Shown: positions 47,340 through 59,142 of the stretch, in pieces
How positions within the stretch are numbered: position 1 is the stretch's first letter
Layout: each line of letters begins with the position of its first letter
DNA from: Paragonimus westermani
Taxonomy: Eukaryota > Platyhelminthes > Trematoda > Plagiorchiida > Troglotrematidae
Reading direction: 5' to 3'
Length of the DNA stretch: 64,000 nt
NCBI GenBank assembly: GCA_008508345.1
Contig: QNGE01000433.1
Span: forward strand, 42,697 to 106,696
The notes under the pieces: generated by a model
Told to the model about the DNA's origin: nothing
Databases searched by the model: none
The model's input: only the letters and a program-made list of their open reading frames with translations
Made by a program: the position numbers and the translations under genes

Positions 47340-50300
47340 TTTGCGACTACTTCTGAGATATACCAGTATTTCTGGATTTTAGGTTCTTTGTTCTACATAA
47401 GTTGTCCTATTACAAGACCCATGAGTGACTTGGACTTGAACGTGGCTATCGTGAGTCATTTTCATCCCATCATGAATCATAAAAGTTCATCATAAAACGC
47501 ATTCTCTATTTCCTTTGTCCAACAAAGAACAGTGGACAGGTTATAAGGTAATCCATCCCGTTCATTATTTGCAAGAGATCACGAATTAAGTCGCGGTCCA
47601 GGGACCTCAGTACATTTCGACGACTTCTCTTTCAAGGCATAGACCGTTTTCAATACAGTTACGCTGCAAACATGCATTTTCCTTCTCAGTTTATTGTGAT
47701 GGTTCAGGTTAATCCAAACAGCTCCGCTCACATAGTCCAGTTGGTGTAATATACCATAAGTTTGGAGCCATCTGTTTCACGTACTTTCTGACCAAATATT
47801 GGCGTGTTCAGTTTCACTGTTGCCTAAACTGTTTGTGTCAGTGTGCATTTTTGTGTTGTCTAACCGTCGGTAAACTTTCGTTTAACTTCATGTTTTCGCC
47901 CAGAACGAATAAACAAGATTCAAAAATTTACACAAGCAAATCACACTTCGCTCATTCATAGCCTGGCAGAGTTCAAAGATTTGACTTGAATTCGGTAAAT
48001 AGAGGAACCAAAGACAGAATTTTTATTTCAAGAATGTTGCCTGAATACAGAATAAAAGATATCTGATTTCGTCTTAATTCAAAGGTACACCCAACTGAAG
48101 GGGTCACACTTAGTTACGTGGACTAACACTGAAGCAAGCTATTGGGCTTTCACTAGCAAGTGTGTCAAGGGTAACATAACAAACTAATTGACACATGTAG
48201 GATAAATTTTAGGGACTCTACAATGAATTGTATAAAAAACTTTTAGCATGAGCAGAAAAAAAATTCTTCAGGCCAGACTCGCTGGCTATAAAGTTGGCAG
48301 ATCTGTGGTCACCATGATGTGAATTAATAAAACTATATCAAATTAGCCAGTCAGTGGTCAGCACTGTAGAAACTAGGTTAGTGCTGATTTGTTAAAAATG
48401 AGTGTTCTATGTTTGGTACGGTGTAGAACGTTGAATTGGTTGAAACATGTTTGTTTTGTTTTGAAAGGTCCAGCCTGATCATTTTGCATTTGGCTGTGTG
48501 TAGAATACAAATGTGATAAAGTTTTTATCATGAATGCAGCCGTAGAATTTCGATATTATTCTTTTCTATGCGTATCGTCACTTACTCACTAAAATTTTCT
48601 GCTCGGTACTGTTCGACAAACTCTTACCGTCATCCACATCTGATTGTTTTAATAAACTCATTCCCTGTTGCGTGTTGGCTATTCTGCGAGGTCTTTCTCG
48701 GTTGTTCTACTGTAAACGCCTTTTCTGTTGGATAATCTAAATATCTGACTGATTCCCATTTATTGTGAAAGGGTACTTCCATTATAATTCTTTCATTATT
48801 GCCGTATAAATTCTACTTATTTCGATTACCTTTTCTCACATATTTTGCGGACTTGATAAATGGTTCCAGTAACCCGACCGTCCAGATCAGCGTTATTGGG
48901 ATTGTTGACAGGGTGTTACTGAAGGGAATACCCGGAATCAACAGGCGGGGTTCAATAATTAAATTCTGAGAGCATAAGCTTGAGACCGATCAGTAAGTAA
49001 TCAGGTTGTGTTGAACAAACTGTTGTCAAACTTTCAACAATGAAAGCAAACAGCAATGGGGTTTCTAAGTATATTGAGTGGACCGGTGACAACCTGGTAC
49101 AATGGAACCGGTACATCTCTTATCGGAAGTTCTGTCTATCCCCGCCCTCTGTGAAATACTAAAAATCAGTAACGACTTTAAATCTATCAGATCTGCTCTT
49201 TGGAATATGCTTGAGGCCGATTGAGAACTCGAAACTTCAGAACAAATTGTGAAAAATCGGCAATTTTGTTTATTGAGAATGTTTTGTTCTTGAAGGAGAA
49301 AATTCTTCAGATCACATTTGTGAATTTTGTGGTATTCAAGATAGGTTAGACGCATCAGACCTGCTGTCGATCAGTCTGACCTATTATCTTGAGAACTTAC
49401 CGGATATCTGACAAGAATTATAGAATTCATACCTGGAAAATCGTGTCATCCTATCGAAACCGCACACGAGGATGTATGGAGGGTTAGGTTGGTGACCACT
49501 GAATTTGACTAAGTGATAACCCGAGTTACGGAAGACGGTGACAGTCGAAGCTATCCTGACACTAAGAATGAGTTATTCTGGTTTAGGGAAGCGTACGAAA
49601 TTGATTGTCTCTCAGACAGTAACCAGCATACATGTATGTTATCGTATGAAGTACTTTTGGTTACAATTCACGTTTAGACACTGTAAAACAGAAATCGTTC
49701 ATGGGATCCTACTTAGCAGTATTTAACCAATTATTTTGGAACTGTGAAGCTTTGAGCAGATATAACTGGCCACTAACATCTTGTTGGTCTTATGTTATGA
49801 TCGGAAAACCCAATAGATTGGAACCTTACCTTTCTCGTGAAGACTAAATATTTTCACTTTAAACCACCCACAGCTGACCACTATTTCTAAGTTATCTGAT
49901 TCATAGATTAGCCGACGGCCCCCAGATCACTGCATTTAATTAATGCGTCCCTAAGCGATAAACATGACGAGATCTGTCACATATCTCTATCTACTCCTAC
50001 AGGTATGCATCCTCAAATCCTAAACAACTTCATGCCAATAAGGTGAGATTATTTTTTCACATGACTTCAAAGCATTACAGTGTCAAACTGTTACAACTTG
50101 TCACCAAAAAAAGAGATGGGTTGACCAACCAACATAGGCCATCCTGTAATGTTCCCATGAGATAGCTGAATATATTCATTATCAAGGTGTCAAAAAGGGT
50201 TAAAGTACTGAATCCACACATCAGCTGTTTAATCCATGAAACGGATAGCATCAACTATTTTCACGAATTTGAATCGAAGAGACCTAAACTATTTTCGAAA

Positions 50301-50585
50301 GGATATGAAACTGTTTTTATTCCTAACACGTTTAGGAGATCAGCTCCATTTTAATGGGACGAATAAGTACCTGTATAATGAAAAAAGTGTTTGGGTTGTT
50401 CTTAGTTTTACAGTCAGTAGGTCAAATGCTAACTCAAAAGTGGAATAGTCAGACATCACAGGCTAACAGAAAATCTATACCGGAATAATGTTACTTAGTG
50501 AACAGCACAGTGGCCCTCCAGTACTTGTGTGCCTCACAGATTACCCCAATTTTCAACACCGCGTTTAACCATTAAGTGAAGACGT
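47340..50585. other. Unannotated stretch, no recognisable feature
   Basis: The minus-strand frame 49355-49065 (96 codons) and the plus-strand frame 49538-49726 carry no recognisable domain. No repeat-family match was noticed. Confidence 0.4.
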
Positions 50586-50588
50586 GAA

Positions 50589-51100
50589 TTAAACATGACA
50601 GAGAAAGTGACTGAGACACAGCAGGACATCATGATGCAATGTCAAGGTTTCACTGCTATAGAACAGCGAGGACAGTATTGTTAAGCGACAGACAGATAGC
50701 CTTGTTCTCATATTCAACCACTGATTCTTTAAGGCCTGTCGGAGGAAAGGCCTGAAAATAGTGCTATTTCTGGCCAATCTAGTCCACAATTAACACTCCA
50801 TGGACATGTCTGTCGATATACTGCTATCCAAATAGCAGACGCTCGCGTCTTCATCCACAACCTCTTTTTTAAACGAATCCCGGGTGTAGGCCTAACATCT
50901 CTTTATGGAAAAGACCGAAGAATCTTTTTGACCGTTTTGATTTCCAAAACAAGTTTTTTGCTGTAGTTGAGAAATTTATGACCAATAGCTGAGGTTCTTT
51001 TCCACTCTGTCCAAATGGCTAACTGTCATCGTGTTATGCAACAAGTTTGGAGCACTGAGTCGTCTAATATCCAGTGGACGACCATCTGTGTGGCATTCCA
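50589..51100 (-). pseudogene. Non-LTR reverse transcriptase thumb region, single-frame relic
   Basis: One minus-strand frame, interrupted by a few stops, runs through 'ECHTDGRPLDIRRLSA' (51100 side), then 'KEVVDEDASVCYLDSSIST' (YLGS block, Gly to Asp), then 'ARNSTIFRPFLRQALKNQW', 'NMRTRLSVCRLTILSSL' and 'FYSSETLTLH'. These match in order the H-TDG-LF-LRRL, F-YLGS-IS, S-AFGRL, RTKL-VYRA-VL and LLYGSETWT blocks of a non-LTR element of a lineage other than the 9-kb LINE. Because the frame is mostly preserved, decay here is by substitution more than by indels. The 3' tail after the SETW-like block is not recognisable. Confidence 0.8.
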
Positions 51101-53225
51101 TCGAAACGTAGCTCTGCGAATACTGGACAGCCAGCGTTAGTATCACGGACCGAGATGCATCAAGTCAGTGACAATTTCAAAACCAACAGACGCCAGTTGG
51201 CACAACCGTACCACTGTCTTAACGCGTGTATACAGAATTCTAATTAAATTGTCGCAATTATCTGAACATCCAAACTTAACCAACACCCTTCACTATTTCA
51301 TGGTTCACGGAATCGGACGGCTTGTTGAAATCCTCAAAAAGAGTATATAGTAGCTGGTTACCGTTCAGTTAGACTCCCGGAAGGTACCGAACGTCGAGTG
51401 GACCGAAACCCATAGTATTCCCCGTGGACATTCGACCTCACGATTTGGGTATTAGGATAACTCAAAAGAACTTTTACCACAGTGTCTCCAACAAAGTCCA
51501 ACACACTTTTTCCTTCGGTAACTGTCGATATTCTGCTTGCTCTCCCCAAATTAAAATTGGGGTATCACGAGAAAGTTTTTTAATACTATCGGGACAGGTT
51601 CATTATCCACTAGGGCGTGAACCAGCCAATGTGAGGCGCATTTTAAACATAGGCGACGATGCTTCAAAAGTTTTTATGTAAATCCTTTAAACCAACTAAT
51701 GCAGGAGAACCATGTTTTGCTAACCACAAACGATCAACCATGCTTTCATCAGGACCCACTATTTGGTCAGTACAGGACAGCTAACCCTTAAGTTAACAGT
51801 GTAAGACGAACGTTCAGAGTAGCAACGAATACGGATGTCATGGAACTCAAAGCCATTTTGGAAAACAAATCATGCGTCTCTGACTATGTCAGGCTAGTTT
51901 TGATGTCAGCAGAAACAAACCGTTCAGTAACAGAAAAACAGTGTTTAATTACTATTAATATTCCGGTTCTGGAAAACAATAGATCAATATCTGCCTGATA
52001 AACGCTTTCCTATAATGATTGACCGTAAGCCCTCAAAGTTGGCCAAGTCGATCCGTTACCCAGAGACAGGCTTAGTTGCTTGACTTTCTTGATGGCAGCA
52101 AGAAGTTTCATTTATCATGTGTTCGGAAAAATGGGCTGTGTTCTTGCCGTACTGTTCAAAACCCAATCAGCATCACAGATTGTTTGCACACTTTCTACTG
52201 TCTATCGATTCGCATTCAAGTTCAGACATATTCCGACTGGCTGTGTTCCTCAAAATTTTAGTTATTTTTTTGGTGTATGCGGTGATACCGACTCTCTGAA
52301 ATATAGATTTTACACTAACAAGCAACTGACCGGTCTACTTTGCGCAACAAAACGTGATCCACTGTCTCACGGTAACATTAAGTTCCGTTGTGTCCCCAAG
52401 ATTGTAACACATTCACATATTTGATGGATTCTTCGGTAGCATTTTCACAGATCTATTTAGGGTGATGATTTCAAAGGATCGTTCTAAATAAAGCTAACCA
52501 GTGATACAACAAAACGGTTATTTGGCTGTTCACTGCCAGCAAAACTATGTATGGCATAGAATGGTGGTCAACGACAGCGTTCCACGTAATTCGACATGGA
52601 CGATTTCATTATCTATTGTTTAGATGGCAATGTAAATGTACTTGAAAATGAATTAAGGATAGAAACATAGTCTTGTTTAGAGATAAAGCTTTATATTCAA
52701 AAATCGATTATAACCAGCAGAAGAGGTGTATATTCCTTGTCTTCACTTCCACCGATTAAAGCATCTACGTTTCAGTCCATCTTGTGACTTCACACATACA
52801 ATTTGTCAAGATTGCACACAGTTCCTCCTAAGCTCACGAAGATAATTTGTTTAGTCACGAACTTGTGTGCATCAAGAACTCGAATTATGGCTTTTCTTTT
52901 GCGTGTGATTTCCCACATTCTTCTGTGATCTAAATGACTTTGCCATTGCATCTGAAGAGCTCTTACGGTTCAGACTGGATGTGCCTTCTCCCTAATTCTG
53001 GGTGAAAATGCTCTTGTTATTCTGTGCTGCATGCCTCATTATTGTAACAAACACCCAGTAACAGATTACCGGTTTACGTTTGATCGAACGTCAGTTTCAA
53101 ACGTGTGCCAAAGAATGGCCTGTCGCTTTGTACACACAAGACCAGTTTTAGAAACCTTTTCCTTAGAAGACATACTCAGCCCCTTATCCAACCCTCAACA
53201 TTCGCCAAGCTGCTGGGATTTTTCT
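51101..53225. other. Unannotated stretch with open frames of unknown meaning
   Basis: Frames at 51424-51681 and 52029-52424 (plus, the latter 131 codons from stop to stop) have mixed composition but no recognisable domain. A 'cttag' acceptor-like site precedes 52076. A frame at 53031-53255 runs into the adjacent SINE. None can be called a gene. Confidence 0.35.
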
Positions 53226-53227
53226 AC

Positions 53228-53600
53228 TTTCAAGTTGACCATCTATCACATTTGATCGCAGCCTTCGCATTCAGATAGACTTTCCAGCCAGCCTCTTTCG
53301 AAAACAAGCACTAGACTCGAGTTTCGCTCTCATTAGAGCTCGTCAGTAGTGCATACCCTTGCCACGGCCGGAATGTGAACTCCGGCCACGCATTCATGAG
53401 GCAATCGCGTTGACCACTGCGCCACTAAATTCACATTAGGCACGACCGAATTATCACATCTGAACGCTCAACCACTCTCGCTTGTGAGCAATGATCAGGT
53501 TGCTCGATCGTCTCGAGAGGAGACACAGTAACTGCCCTGTTAAATTTAATCGATAACCCCGAGATTAGGACTTCTGAGAAAGGTCGAGATCACTGAACTC
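53228..53600 (-). repeat. tRNA-like SINE, best minus-strand copy
   Basis: A near full-length inverted match of 13470-13850, covering the tail ('aagttgaccatctatcacatttgatcgcag'), the 'ctcgagtttcgctctcattagagctcgtcagtagtgc' block, the B-box stem ('ggccggaatgtgaactccggcc'), the A-box region ('gttgaccactgcgccac') and the 5' part ('gacacagtaactgccctgttaaatttaatcgataacccc'). It is the best partner for building a consensus. Confidence 0.88.
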
Positions 53601-53647
53601 ATTAAACCCGCAAAGCGATATTTTAGATTATTGATAAATAGTCTGGG

Positions 53648-53682
53648 ATTTGGTTTATTTTCAATTTGACCATCACTCTTTT
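53648..53682 (-). repeat. Second SINE tail beside the full copy
   Basis: 'gggatttggtttattttcaatttgaccatcactc' repeats the terminal tail of the SINE, about 50 bp beyond the 5' end of the 53.23-53.60 kb copy and in the same orientation. Only the tail is present. Confidence 0.6.
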
Positions 53683-54489
53683 TCTTATTATAAACAAAAT
53701 ATTTATGTACTGTTTTTAGATGTGTTTTGAAATCCATTACAACAGAAAGTAATTGGTTGGTGACGGGCGCCGAATTTTGCAGTGTCAACATATCACCCTA
53801 TACTTGATTGTGGAATTATCCTAAGGCCCATCATTAACGTAGACCAGTCACAATGGTTATGAAGCGAAATGACATTCCGGTTTCGCCTATTCGACTCAAC
53901 TCACCATGGTATTGATCGAGATAAACTACAGATTCCATGAGTCAGTACTATTAGCCGTACATCGTTCAAAGTGGCAGTTGAGCATCACCGAAAAACGTCG
54001 TACATTCGCTCTGGCCATCATTTGATATGAAGTTCCTAATTCAGATTAGTAAACAAGAACTACCACCACATAGGTCTGCCTAAAATTCACTGTTTTTTAC
54101 CGGGAACAAAAATGTTGTCGAAGGCAATTTTTTGACCACATGAAGAAACTTGTATTTTCTGTGGATCCGATCTTGACTTCCTGTGCGGATACCAAAAGCT
54201 GACCCATAGACAACTTGGGCGCGGTAAGAGACGTCCGCTACAAGGTTTCTTTCTAAGGGAACTTGACCCGTTTCCTTTCTCAGAATATGATTAGTAGATG
54301 GCTCTTGAGGATTAGTTTCTTCAAACACCATACCTCATGCAAAACTGGCTTGTATCTGAGATACTTTCTTCGGAAAAAGGTTTTCTTTGCGGGGAGCTTC
54401 TTCAGGGTAAGAAATTTGTAGCCACAAACTCAAATTCTGTTGGAGATACTAGCTCTGAATCATATTCTATTAGACCCTAGTATACTTAA

Positions 54490-54957
54490 AAACCAAGTTA
54501 CCAACGTTCTCATGGAAAATCTGCTAATATCGAAAATTTCTTGCATAATTCTTCCGAACCTGCATTAACCTTTATTTCTTTGAAAAAAATGAGTATTTTA
54601 TCGGAGAATAAAAGTGAAATTTTACAGACAAATTATCCGTTGAGCATTTACTCCATAGCGAAACAGCGTAAAAAGCGAAGCAATAGAATCACAGAATCAT
54701 ACGATGAACTTATGCTTACTAACTCGGAAGTCATTGGTACCTACCATGTGGACAGTTTACACTGGATGTCCTTTAGTCGTCTACAGTTAATGAAAGGTGA
54801 AAAGCAAAGTGAGTTGTCGGACTTGAAGATTTTAGTAATCCACAGTGAAAGCCGCTTAAACTCAGCACTCTCTTACAGCCTCATCGTTCCGTTCACTGTC
54901 GAAAAATCCATCAAATTTAGGAAACCAGACTTGCGCAATAGTGTCGCCCTATTGTAA
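54490..54957 (+). CDS. Possible exon, unknown protein
   Basis: An open frame of about 155 codons starts after a stop at 54487-54489. An ATG at 54589 in a favourable context (aaaaaaATGa) begins 'MSILSENKSEILQTNYP'. Further on come a basic patch 'AKQRKKRSNRITESYDEL' and 'VIGTYHVDSLHWMSFSRL'. The frame ends at a donor-like gtaagc (54954-54959), so the stop could be intronic. The amino-acid composition is protein-like and the frame is one of the longest in the window, but no family was recognised. It lies 1.2 kb upstream of the pseudouridine-synthase-like exon on the same strand, although their phases do not join directly. Confidence 0.35.
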   Translation, partial: KPSYQRSHGKSANIENFLHNSSEPALTFISLKKMSILSENKSEILQTNYPLSIYSIAKQRKKRSNRITESYDELMLTNSEVIGTYHVDSLHWMSFSRLQLMKGEKQSELSDLKILVIHSESRLNSALSYSLIVPFTVEKSIKFRKPDLRNSVALL

Positions 54958-56144
54958 GCCCCAACCGCAAAGCATGCAACTCAGTACGGTTGGCACAAAC
55001 CAACCTCAGCGTATGACCCAATAGGTAAATAATCCACGAAAGCCAAGAGCACGTCTTGAGACTACTTTTTACCAGGTAACCTATTAAAACATCGTTGCCA
55101 TCAAATATGAGGCGGCACATGTTTTGCCTCATGAAAACAGCGCAAACATGACACTAAGGGGCCAGCTAGCTTACCGTACACATTACAGCAATATGCAAAG
55201 TATAATCCATCGAATCAGAGAACCACCGACTGAGTGTCCATATATAAGTGCTGACCGTCAGGTCAAACAAGACGTTGAGCTACTTGATATATCAACCTAG
55301 TAGGTGAAAACACTGGGCAAGAACTCATATCTGGTATGCTCATGTTTTGACTAAGTAATCTTGTTGTATTTTTGTAGTATACTCAACCGACCGACCAACC
55401 AACATGTTTATGCTGCATTTCTGACTAACTGAGTGACATCACTAAGCTGATTCAATGTTTCCTTGAGTAGGCAAGTCACACAGGTTTTATTTCATATTCA
55501 TATTGTACGTACTACTATGGGGCATCCATATCTTGTTTAACTATTAACTCTGTATGTTACACGTTAATGTGTAATGCACATTTATGGAAGTTTTACAAAT
55601 TGTGACCGCAACATGGATGATAGCCATACGTTGGATATCCCTACCAGAATCAGCTAACTGGAACTGGGTGACAGGCCCATTATTCAGGTTTGACACTGTA
55701 CTAAAGGATGGCATAAGAAATTTATACCAGAACTGGCAAAAAGCTATTTCAACCTGAGAAATACAAGGATTTTTGACCAAATGTGTAAACCGGATGAAGC
55801 CATTAGACGTAGAGCTGGTGGATTCATAATCAACACTTTTTTCTTTGGTGGAAATCTTAGAATTCACCTGCCGAGTTCGAGAGAAATAGGCATTATTGAT
55901 AGACATTAATCAGTAAAGGTATCTTCATCCAGGTGCCTCTGACTGAGGTCAGTCAATCAAAAGTTTGTCACAGTATTTACCTGGAGACTGAAGCTCGGGT
56001 CTCCTATGTTGATGAACTAAATTTTAGATTACTTATCCTCAGGCTAACCTTTGTCAGTTGAATCGGTTTTGTCAAGAGTGAGCACATAGCATTTTATTGA
56101 TGTCACTCAATTTTAGGTTAACTCGATTATGTCATCTAGTTTAG

Positions 56145-56597
56145 GTGGACTGGGTTAATCGGCAGTTAACTGTTTCAAAAGTTCTATCGTTCGCTGTTCA
56201 GCTTTCCAAAGGTTTGCCGAATTCATGCTTAGTAAAAACCTCCAAAGAAAATTCTGAATTGTTAGGAACTATCAGTTTTGTATATTTCACGGAGGGCCAC
56301 AAAGTAGAAAGAATCCTGAAAGACTATCAAGTTGTTAATCATTTGCAAAATTGCGTTTCCTTTATCCAGTTCACCCAGACAGGAAGAACACATGCACTAC
56401 GAGTTGCAAGCATTTCGTTTGTACCCATCAGTCAGTTACATAAAACATTTAGTCATGTAGGTTTAGGGCATGACGATAAAACAGTGAAATCAACTGACTG
56501 CATATGGGTTCAGTCAAGGTTGGGTAAGCGTTTTCACTGCCACAGAAACGACATTGATTTTGTGAGCACCTTCTGCCAGCAGAGCGCCGATATGTAA
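56145..56597 (+). CDS. RluA-family RNA pseudouridine synthase-like exon (RPUSD-type), partial
   Basis: An open frame of 150 codons begins exactly after an acceptor-like 'catctagtttag'. It carries 'KVERILKDYQVVNHLQN' and then 'FIQFTQTGRTHALRV', followed by 'VPISQLHKTFSH'. In RluA-type pseudouridine synthases (including the mitochondrial RPUSD3/RPUSD4 group) the C-terminal half has 'Y.V.......L.P.TGRTHQ(L/I)RVHL.....PILGD.KYS'. Order and spacing agree, but 'QLRVH' is A-L-R-V-A here and the 'GD.KYS' block is altered. A donor-like gtaggt follows 'FSH' near 56456, so the true exon may end there. The RLDK catalytic block was not found upstream, so this may be an exon of a divergent gene or a pseudogene piece. 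Such enzymes convert uridine to pseudouridine in mitochondrial rRNA or mRNA. Confidence 0.4.
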   Translation: MDWVNRQLTVSKVLSFAVQLSKGLPNSCLVKTSKENSELLGTISFVYFTEGHKVERILKDYQVVNHLQNCVSFIQFTQTGRTHALRVASISFVPISQLHKTFSHVGLGHDDKTVKSTDCIWVQSRLGKRFHCHRNDIDFVSTFCQQSADM

Positions 56598-56816
56598 GAC
56601 TTGATTAACACCGACCTGAAGAACGCCAAAAACCTCGGGGTTGTGATTGCCCATTAGGAACATAAACGAAGCGGCAACGCCAACCATATGACCTACTGTG
56701 ATTGAGTGTTTCACGATCGAAGGCGCCGGTTTTCTGTTCGAGTGCTGGCGCGTTGACCCGCGTTGAGTCACTGTCTGTACTACCACTTGGATATATGCCC
56801 CACCTTCTTCTGTCAT
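56514..56816 (-). other. GC-richer open frame of unknown nature, minus strand
   Basis: A 100-codon minus-strand frame in a clearly GC/CpG-richer patch (about 56520-56830), with 'HSITVGHMVGVAASFMFLMG' and 'GVLQVGVNQVLHIGALLAEG'. It partly overlaps the end of the pseudouridine-synthase-like plus-strand frame. Composition like that of the retroelement relics suggests an unrecognised transposon part, but it could be an exon. No family was recognised. Confidence 0.25.
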
Positions 56817-57284
56817 GAGTTTCGATCAGCTCTGCGGATCTATAAGTCACCACAAACGTAGGCGAACTGTTAGATGACAGAAGAAACGAAGTTTTCCGAG
56901 GAATCATGATCGCAGCAATGAAAACTGATCTAACGGGGGAAAACTTTTTTTAAAAATACGTAATTCCGCTACCGGCTAAGTGCGCTCAGTAACTAATTTC
57001 AACTTTCAGCCTAAGTCAGCAATTCTGTGTAGGGAAGGTTGACATAACCTTACTTCTTCAGCGTTGATTGTGGTTGGGAGTAAGCCATCCTTTCTTTGCA
57101 GTGCATTTCAACGAATGTGACTGGATACCCATTCGCAAGTAGAACACTCCTCAAGAGTACGGCCTACCGACTGAAGTCTGAAGAAAAGCTCAGTCGATTC
57201 TGTAGTTCATTTGGTGGATACTATGTGAGACAGTGGGACAATGGGTAACTGGATCCAAATGTGAAATTTCTGAGCTCCTGGCGT

Positions 57285-57364
57285 GGCGTCGCAGTTCAGC
57301 TGATATAGAGTTTGTCTTGTTTGGGCATGCTGCTTCTGTCGCTGGTTCGAATCCAGCCGAAGCC
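57285..57364 (+). repeat. tRNA-like sequence with perfect T arm
   Basis: GGCGTCG (57285-57291) and CGAAGCC (57358-57364) pair at 6 of 7 positions as an acceptor stem. GCTGG-TTCGAAT-CCAGC (57341-57357) is a perfect T arm and contains a perfect B box. A D-arm-like 'cagttcagctgatatagag' and an anticodon-like stem (4 of 5 pairs) with loop TTGTTTG (anticodon GTT if real) lie between. The variable region is about 12 nt, odd for tRNA-Asn, and the loop lacks the usual purine at position 37. It is therefore more likely a SINE head or tRNA pseudogene than a working tRNA. Confidence 0.5.
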
Positions 57365-57369
57365 CACTG

Positions 57370-59140
57370 CACATTCTGAGATTCATTTCTGTTTGCTAAT
57401 GCAATCTGTAGGCTATCTTCAGACGCCGGTTTCAGTCAACTCCTCCGATTTGATCACATCCTAAAAACACCTAAAATGCCATTCACTGTCAACAAGATTT
57501 CGGACCACTTGCAAAAACAACCTTGCTTCAGGCGACCAGACCACGGGCATGATGGTACTTGGTCATATCTGCGACGATGGAAATAATTCTATTTGAAAAA
57601 TATCAACTCTTGTTGTCTATCCTCGTCCATGGGACAGTATGTTAGTACATACACACACAGGCGCACATCAGCTGAGAACGAACAAACGTGATAGACTTGA
57701 GATGGCCTTGAGTCTCCTACTCCTGTCGATTCTATCCCCAAAGGGTTTAACTTGGCATATGTGTATACACGTGCATAATCGTAAACAGATGCACAAACAC
57801 TCCACAAAATCCACTGATTACTTTGCTATTAGTGTTAGTGTTCGAACACGCAGGATATTCAAGCTGTCAATCTGGGGCGAATCAATTTGTCTTGACCCAC
57901 TATTGTGAATACTGTTTGTCGGTTTTGTAAAGATCCGTTCGAAAACACAGTCAGACATTAGCCGTCACAGTAAGACTGGTTTTGAAACGTGGAAAAAACT
58001 AGACGTACCGGAGACCTGTACCAAATCCATGCATAAGGATAACCCTTTACTAAACCGTGAAGAAACTTACGAGTTATCTGATAGCACATGTGCACACAAA
58101 CAATAATCCGCTGGTCTTCAGACTTTCATGTAATTTCGTTTGTGCTCAAGTTCCTCTTAAGTATGTATGGATCTCGGTTAGTGGAACGATAATCCGGTTT
58201 GCTTTAAAGTGTACTGGCGTGTTCCTACAGCAATCGTCACAAAAAAACAACTTGTAACGAGCACTTAGTTCTGGAAAGCCAAAACTCTAGGGAGAACGTT
58301 TAGGGTCAAAAACTCACTTCCGACAAATTGCGCAATGGCCACCATTTCATTTCAGGACTATACAGATAACACTCACTTTGAAGTAGTCTTGGCAATAAAT
58401 TAATTTGCTAAGCACATCCTATTGGATGGTTTCGAAAAGTTGTTATATACATAATCAAGTGAGCACTAGAAAAGCCATCTCAGCCAGAACAGTGAAAGAA
58501 GGGGTATAATAGTGAAAAATACTTTAAAAATTCGTTTAATGGATCATTCCTAACAAAAGTAAGTAGCAAATTTTATGAATGTGTACACTGAGGGTTATCG
58601 CCCTGATTCATGCAACGCAGATAAAGCGCCACGCATCTTGTGCGTTGTGAATTACTGACAATTAGCTGAAATCAGAATAGGTGATCAATCGGACACGAAT
58701 TGAGTGAATAAGAATCAAGGTAACCATTGCGAGCAAATAAATGTTTGCTTTCACGACTACATACGTTTGTTCGACGCAGGCCGTTACTGTAATTTACTAA
58801 TTCCCGACACCAGTAGTCGTCTAGGTACAATGATACTGTGACCATTTCAAAGATGAATGTACCGTGATCTCAAGATTTCGGAGTTACCTGAAGGGTACTG
58901 AAAGGCGTCATCGTAGTGGTCGCGGTTAATACCGAGGTTTGGCAGCTGTCCAGCCTACGTACGGATTTGAAGGTCAGGGTAGTCAACACTTTGCGTGGCG
59001 TGAAAGTAAGTCGCCAAACCCCTGTTCTATTCACCTGATTGTCTGGTTAAATATTCGGAAGTAATAAGAGGGTTCGCACCTTTCCGGCTTAGAACAATAT
59101 CAGACTGTTAGTATCATGCCCTATTCCGCAATTCTTGCCT
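57370..59140. other. Unannotated stretch, no recognisable feature
   Basis: Short frames on both strands (57589-57908 and 58057-58257) without recognisable domains. A GC-richer patch begins near 58910 and runs to about 59260. Confidence 0.4.
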
Positions 59141-59142
59141 GC

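Noticed and set aside
51080..51120. GAAACGTA flanked by a possible 5-bp stem, as a second hammerhead
   Set aside because: No CTGANGA-like core and no stem II directly before GAAA; the short pairing is likely chance.
52750..52800. Minus-strand GAAACGTA preceded by AGTC...GACT, as a hammerhead
   Set aside because: The first core strand does not match CTGANGA and no stem I partner for the bases after GTA was found.
55544..55906. 120-codon minus-strand frame
   Set aside because: No recognisable domain, composition like random AT-leaning DNA, no paired splice signals.
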